Shown piece after piece: positions 59,162-64,000 of a DNA stretch of 64,000 nt. A program made the translations under genes and the position numbers. The notes under the pieces were generated by a model. The model did no database searches. It worked only from the letters and a program-made list of their open reading frames with translations, and was not told the DNA's origin. Each line of letters begins with the position of its first letter. Within the stretch, counting starts at the first letter, position 1. Origin of the DNA: Ornithodoros turicata (taxonomy: Eukaryota; Arthropoda; Arachnida; Ixodida; Argasidae); the NCBI RefSeq assembly GCF_037126465.1, contig NC_088209.1, positions 12,408,052 through 12,472,051 of the forward strand, read 5' to 3'.

Positions 59162-59398
59162 CACTGTTAAAACAGAACTTCACCACATAGCACGCTCCTA
59201 ACCAACCATCATACCGAATGATATCATTCTGCGTCATTATTTGTTCAAAACAGGAGGGAGGCGCCTATCTGGGACAAGATAATCTGTCCCGGATAGGCGC
59301 CTCCTCTCATTTTCAACAAATCAATGCACAGAATGATATCATTCAGAATGATGGTTGGCTAGGAGCGTGCTATGTGGTGAAGTTCTGTTTTAACAGTG
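59162..59398. mobile_element. Palindromic foldback MITE, third subfamily (CACTGTTAAAACAG ends)
   Basis: Outer arms match the main family (CTTCACCACATAGCACGCTC) but the inner arms are different (GGCGCCTATCTGGGACAAG). TA at 59160-59161 and 59399-59400. Confidence 0.93.
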
Positions 59399-59447
59399 TA
59401 CTTCACAGCGCTCGCGGCGCATTCGTCATCATCAATAGAAAGTTTTA

Positions 59448-59650
59448 GCAGACCGTTGATAACGTGGTTAGCGTCGAGCCGTATCAACCGGAACCAATCA
59501 GTGGACAAGATCCTGAGTCACGCATCTCCTGCGATTGGTTCCGATAGGCACGATAACCTTATCAACGGTACACTAAAAATCACTAATAGTGAGTTTTAGT
59601 ATACCGTTGATAAGGTTATCGTGCCTATCGGAACCAATCGCAGTGATGGA
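59448..59650. repeat. Inverted repeat with CGATAACCTTATCAACGGT arms
   Basis: GATTGGTTCCGATAGGCACG and the following ATAACCTTATCAACGGTA are repeated inverted around ACTAAAAATCACTAATAGTG (centre near 59578). A diverged third arm lies at 59448-59500. Fragment of the same repeat at 35868. Confidence 0.8.
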
Positions 59651-59707
59651 GGTGTATCGCAGGTGAGTGAGGGAAGTGTCCCCGCCTCCATTTGTTTTTT
59701 CTTCCTA

Positions 59708-59955
59708 CACTCTTAAAAATGAACTTCACCGCATAGCACGCTCCTAGCCAACCATCATCTCGAATGACATCGTTATCTGCCCGGATTTGTTTAAAACGGG
59801 AGGCGTACGCCTTTTTTGTGACAGTTATGAACAGCATAAGTGTCACAAAAAGGCGTACGCCTCCCGTTTTCAACAAATCAGGGCGGATAACGATATCATT
59901 CGAGATGATAGTTGGCTAGGAGCGTGCTATGCGGTGAAGTTCATTTTTAAGAGTG
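59708..59955. mobile_element. Palindromic foldback MITE, complete copy
   Basis: TA at 59706-59707 and 59956-59957. Confidence 0.95.
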
Positions 59956-60214
59956 TAGACGGACATGTGGCGCGCTCTTCTTTGCGAAAATCAAGCAGGC
60001 GGGGCTAAAGCATAATTTTCACGACTTTTTTTTTCTTTCTTTTTTTACTATTTCGGTCGCGGTACTGTGCATAGTTTTTGTTGGGTCTGTGGTTATCCAT
60101 GGAGGACTTCCGATTTCTGTAAAAAAAAAAAAAAAAAAAAGAAGTGAGGTTCGCTTGGCAATTTTCAAAGTTCAATTGAAAAAATAAATTTCCCTCAATT
60201 AGAAATTGCCCAAA

Positions 60215-60462
60215 CACTCTTAAAAATGAACTTCACCGCATAGCACGCTCGAAGCGAACCATAATCCCGAATGATATCGTTATCTGCCCTAATTTGTTGA
60301 AAACGGGAGGCGTACGCCATTTTTGTGGCACTTATGCTGTTCATAATTGTCACAAAAAAGGCGGACGCCTCCCGTTTTCACAAATCCGAGCAGATAACGA
60401 TATCATTCCAGATTACGGTTGGCTAGGTGCGTGCTATGCGGCGAAGTTCATTTCTAAGAGTG
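60215..60462. mobile_element. Palindromic foldback MITE, complete copy, AA duplication
   Basis: Flanked by AA (60213-60214, 60463-60464). Poly-A/T at 60025-60055 and 60121-60140 precede it. Confidence 0.92.
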
Positions 60463-60464
60463 AA

Positions 60465-61790
60465 GGCTTCGTAAATGGTGCCAAAAGTTTCTAGAAAGTA
60501 GTTCGCCGAAAGTCCCACAATCCGCGAGTACATCGCCAGCCCGATCTTTTTTTTTTAAATCCCCTTATGTGAATCTCCCTGTATACCTGACCCGGTCTTA
60601 CTGTACCAGTAAAGTGTTCTGCGATATCTTCAGTGTGGTATTCCTTGTACCATAAGACCTATTTTATGTTCTACACTGGTTACCCCCCCCCTCTCCCTCC
60701 CTCCCTTCCCCTCATTTAGGGCCTTCAGGTTTGTCATTGCTGATCCTGGGTGAGCCTAATAAGGATAAAGGAAGGCATCGCAGCCATGACGCCATGGGCT
60801 GTAGTCCTACAAAATTCGTCAGAACAGAAGGGCAACCAACTGGTGAGGGTAAGACAACCCTTATACTCCACTGGATCCGAATATTAACATATGCGCTTTA
60901 TGTAGTTCTCCCTGCGGTTACAGTAATATCAGCTTAACGCATTGACGTGTACTGAGAGCGTTTGTTTGTGGCGACTGACAACGATGTAAGAGAAAATCTG
61001 AATGCCTGTCCCTGTGTATCTCTAAAAAAAATGCCGGGTGCAACTGGTCTCGTCTCTGACGAGACATCGCGGGGTATGGGATCCAATGCCATTGCTGGAG
61101 CGTTTTTATCAACCGTCATATTTTAACTGCACTGTTACACACAGTGTTTTACTGGTAGTTGCAGATTTCTGATTAAAAAAAAGCGATGAGAGTATAGCAT
61201 ATAGATACCGTTTCTGCAGGCGGATTGTCAGATAAGTGGACATTTTCTTGAATATAGAATATGGAACTACTATAGTCGTGCTCAACTTAAGGAGGAAAAA
61301 AAAACCTAGTCCGTCAACTACATCCGCCGTTGGAGATAAGGAGACGCAAATAGCTCTCCAGCACAGATACCGCAGCGCCACCATGCGCCATCAGTAGTGG
61401 AGCGCACTTTCTGCCGCAGCGTAGTGTCGTGCGGCCAGTCTTCACAGCAGACACGGAAGCAGAGTAAGTATGATGGATTACATTATCTGGCGCAGGGAGA
61501 GAGCGTGACCTCACTGCGTCCAGCCATCCTATCTGCGGCGCAGTAATATTTGGAGAGCTGACGCACTACTTTTATTTTCCTTCTTAAAGTAGCACAGAAG
61601 TCATTTTTAACACCCAGTTTTCTTCCTATAAAACTGTTATGTAGGCCAGTAAGATGCACCATGCGAAGTAATTCACACCACAGTCATAATTATCGCAGCA
61701 ATTGAATTTAAAATACGCCGCAAAAAGCGACCGTGCGCAACGGTGGCGAAGAGCAGTACCAGCCTGTGATCTGCCTGGAACCTCACGCTG
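60465..61790. other. Unrecognised sequence
   Basis: T-run 60548-60556, C-rich run 60684-60712. Around 61320-61560 some weak inverted words (GCAGCGCCACCATGCGCC, GCGGCGCAG) but no clear element. No gene. Confidence 0.4.
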
Positions 61791-62027
61791 ATGGTATAAG
61801 GAGAACGCTCGCTGATTGGCCTAGAGAAATGTCTGCTACTCCGCTGTCGTCTGCTACTCGGCTGTTCGGGGTTCTGATAAAGCCTTTCTCCTTGCTCGGT
61901 AATGCTTCGGCCGCTCCTTCTATCCCCAATTCTCCGGGAGAACTGGCAAAACAGGTTTACCGCGGCAAAGGGAGAAGGCGCTGACCCCCACTGACCGGCG
62001 AACTAGAACGAGTTCTCCTTATACCGT
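61791..62027. repeat. Inverted repeat with GGTATAAGGAGAACGCTCG ends
   Basis: GATGGTATAAGGAGAACGCT at the left and AGTTCTCCTTATACCGTC at the right enclose ~200 bp; a probable MITE without a clear target duplication. Confidence 0.65.
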
Positions 62028-62479
62028 CATCGGTGACGTGGCATTATACCTCCTCATGACGGACCTCCTCATCTTCGTTATAGCTGGAGTGGCGAGTTAA
62101 GGGTGAACGCGCGGAGCTATATTTATGTGAGTTTCTTTTTTTTTTTTTTTTTTTGGGAAACAAATTGCGCACATCAAAACCTTTCGCGCTATTCGGTATA
62201 ATGACACACACTCTTTCATCAGATGTCTTAATCTGAATTTTTTTTTGATGGTCCTCTGTACTCCTTTAAGTTGATCACGACTATGGGTGAGTAATTACCT
62301 AACAACAATTAATCCCTTATGCCACTTCAGACTCAGAGAAAAGTGTTTATTTTATTTAGTCCGTGAAAAGAAGGTGCCTCAAGGATTCTGTACGCGTAAT
62401 TTCAATCCTGTTTACGAACGCTGTGCTGAGCCTCCTCAAGTTTCGATGACGCAACAAGCGAGTGACGTAACCATAAGCC
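62028..62479. other. Unrecognised sequence with poly-T
   Basis: Poly-T at 62137-62155. No gene or element recognised. Confidence 0.4.
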
Positions 62480-62692
62480 CACAAATTGCAATGATGTCAT
62501 GTTCTGCGCCAACGCATAGCGTGCTTGTCTCGAATGATGCGGTTATCGCTTGTGACTGAGAGAGGCGGGCGTACCCCTTTTTGTGACGATTATTATATGC
62601 CCAGATTGTCACAAAAAGGCGTACGCCCCACTCCTTCCGTCCCTTTCAATCTGAGGCGATAAGGGTGTCATTCCTGGCAACGGTTTCTGTCT
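62480..62692. mobile_element. Divergent palindromic MITE relic (second subfamily)
   Basis: GGTTATCGCTTGTGACTGAG, GGGCGTACCCCTTTTTGTGA and, inverted, TGTCACAAAAAGGCGTACGC CC with ATTCCTGGCAACG follow the element at 54209-54434. Outer ends are eroded. Confidence 0.75.
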
Positions 62693-63714
62693 TTAGTGTG
62701 TGGAGGAGCAAACATGTCTTGACGTTGCCATTATGCTCTTCTTGCAAGTCTTCAATGAAGAATTCCTCCTGTCGAGTGTGGACGAGGCGGAAGCCGCATG
62801 AAGCAATTTTGCCAACCGAACTCTTCCAGCGTATAGTGCTGACTGATCTGATTTGAGCTCGAATGAAACAGAACCAAAGTGTTGCAATCACATGGAACAG
62901 AATCTCCTCGTTGAAGCTGCCATGGCGAAGCGTCAGCCAAGAGCTGATTGTCGATCGTTGGCAGGCGATGTTGCATGTGTATTTTGGTGTACCGGTTGTT
63001 TACATATTGATAAGTATCACTAATGACGTTTACAACGATTTTTAAAGCTGCAGTTCCAGTAACGTCAAAAAAAAAAAAATGAAAGTCACGTCCAAGTGCG
63101 CACCGTCTTCGTATTTTCCCGTGTAGCGAGGAGACAACAACAGGAAGAATTCTGCACTAAAGAGGGGCAAGAGCATAATGGAAACATTAAAGGGACACAA
63201 AACAAGTCGACGAACATTCTCCGAATAATTGTGCTCAATGAAAGAACGTAGCTCACGATATCCAAATACGAAATTCTTTCGCTTCTAGCCAGCTTCTTTA
63301 ACACGACACAAAGCCATTCAAAGAGCATAATCCGCGTGAGTCTCTCCTTATCCTTGGAACCGGGTCACGTCACCATGTTCCAACGTATAGCAACACCGAA
63401 TTCTAGGCGCTGGAGGCGGGGCAGATTTCGCTCTCCTAGTCAATGACGGACACCACTGAGACACACTGGGTCTCGCGAGGGAACCGGTTACGGGAACATC
63501 GCGGTGACCTCGCGGAGCAATATAGCACTGAAAACATAGTGCGCACGTGAAATAGAATATTCAGGGATTTTGGTGCGGTGTGAACCGGCTATCTTGGATT
63601 TGACAAGTGGGAATATGTTTAGCATTGACCTCACTTCTCGATATGACAACAAAATTAACGTACAAGCGGGGTAGCCCACGGTTTCCCTGTGTTTTCCGAC
63701 GTCCTTCCAGACGA
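62693..63714. other. Unrecognised sequence
   Basis: AAAGGGACACAAAAC at 63190 resembles one end of the 29003-29446 MITE. Nothing else seen. Confidence 0.4.
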
Positions 63715-63810
63715 ATGTCGGCACAGTTCCCCTTGAAGTCAGCCCAGGACGCGTACTAAGCCCCTGTCCACCACACTTTCCTGCGGTCCTCTCTCCATCT
63801 GTGCATGTCT
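63715..63810 (+). mobile_element. 3' fragment of the tRNA-derived SINE family
   Basis: GGCACAGTTCCCCTTGAAGT followed by CAGCCCAGGACGCGTAC and a C-rich tail matches the SINE 3' body; the tRNA head is absent. Confidence 0.65.
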
Positions 63811-64000
63811 GCGCGCCGTTCATAGCAACAGCTGATTCGCAGCGCCAACACAAAAACTAAAAAGAAAAACAGGTACGCTGCACGAAAACGACCATAGAGG
63901 AATTATCCATAACTGTGTTTTTCTTTCTTTCTTCTTTTTCTCTTTTCTTTTTTTGATCCCGAAATTGTAGCTGAAGTTTCATTTCACGAACCTCTTTCAT

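Overview
The window is a stretch of a large, repeat-rich animal genome, most likely a tick or another chelicerate. This is inferred from one very large intron-rich gene, a dense load of hAT, TA-target and foldback MITEs, tRNA-derived SINEs and RNase H-bearing LINE ends, and the absence of any operon structure. Species cannot be fixed from the sequence alone.

The one gene I can read with confidence is a hemicentin (HMCN1/him-4 family extracellular-matrix protein) on the minus strand. It starts with ATG at 34646 and runs leftward, leaving the window after position 1077. I place 17 coding exons: signal peptide plus VWA domain with a MIDAS motif (exons 1-3), the hemicentin linker (exons 4a, 4b, 5, 6), then eight Ig I-set domains (exons 7+8, 9, 10, 11, 12, 13+14, 15, 16). 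Every junction has GT/AG borders and the phases agree throughout, giving 3,538 coding bases (about 1,179 residues) with the 3' part still missing. Ig-domain borders are phase 1, as usual for this family.

Everything between the exons, and nearly all of 34.7-64 kb, is transposon-derived or unrecognised. The dominant element is a ~250-bp almost fully palindromic foldback MITE (ends CACTCTTAAAAA) with 2-bp, mostly TA, target duplications. About 13 complete copies plus fragments and divergent relatives lie at 2.1, 31.1-31.5, 38.8, 41.4-42.1, 48.7, 51.7-54.7 and 59-60.5 kb. At least seven hAT-type MITEs have readable 8-bp target duplications, some nested three deep (15.7-17.0 kb). Protein-coding relics are: a ZMYM1-like hAT transposase (13.3-14.1 kb), a hAT C-terminal dimerisation domain in an 8-bp-TSD element (50.0-50.8 kb), RNase H/3' ends of several LINEs (17, 19, 21.5, 28.8, 36.8, 56.5 kb), a BEL/Pao gag-protease relic (45.5-46.6 kb) and a possible SWIM zinc-finger fragment (47.7 kb).

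Points most worth a second look: the two arms of individual palindromic MITEs share copy-specific variants; one MITE is nested in another; a LINE-tail insertion has duplicated the splice acceptor of hemicentin exon 10 in frame; a 66-bp in-frame intron sits inside the linker; and two small uncharacterised ORFs (3.5-3.8 kb and 44.1 kb) might be genes.
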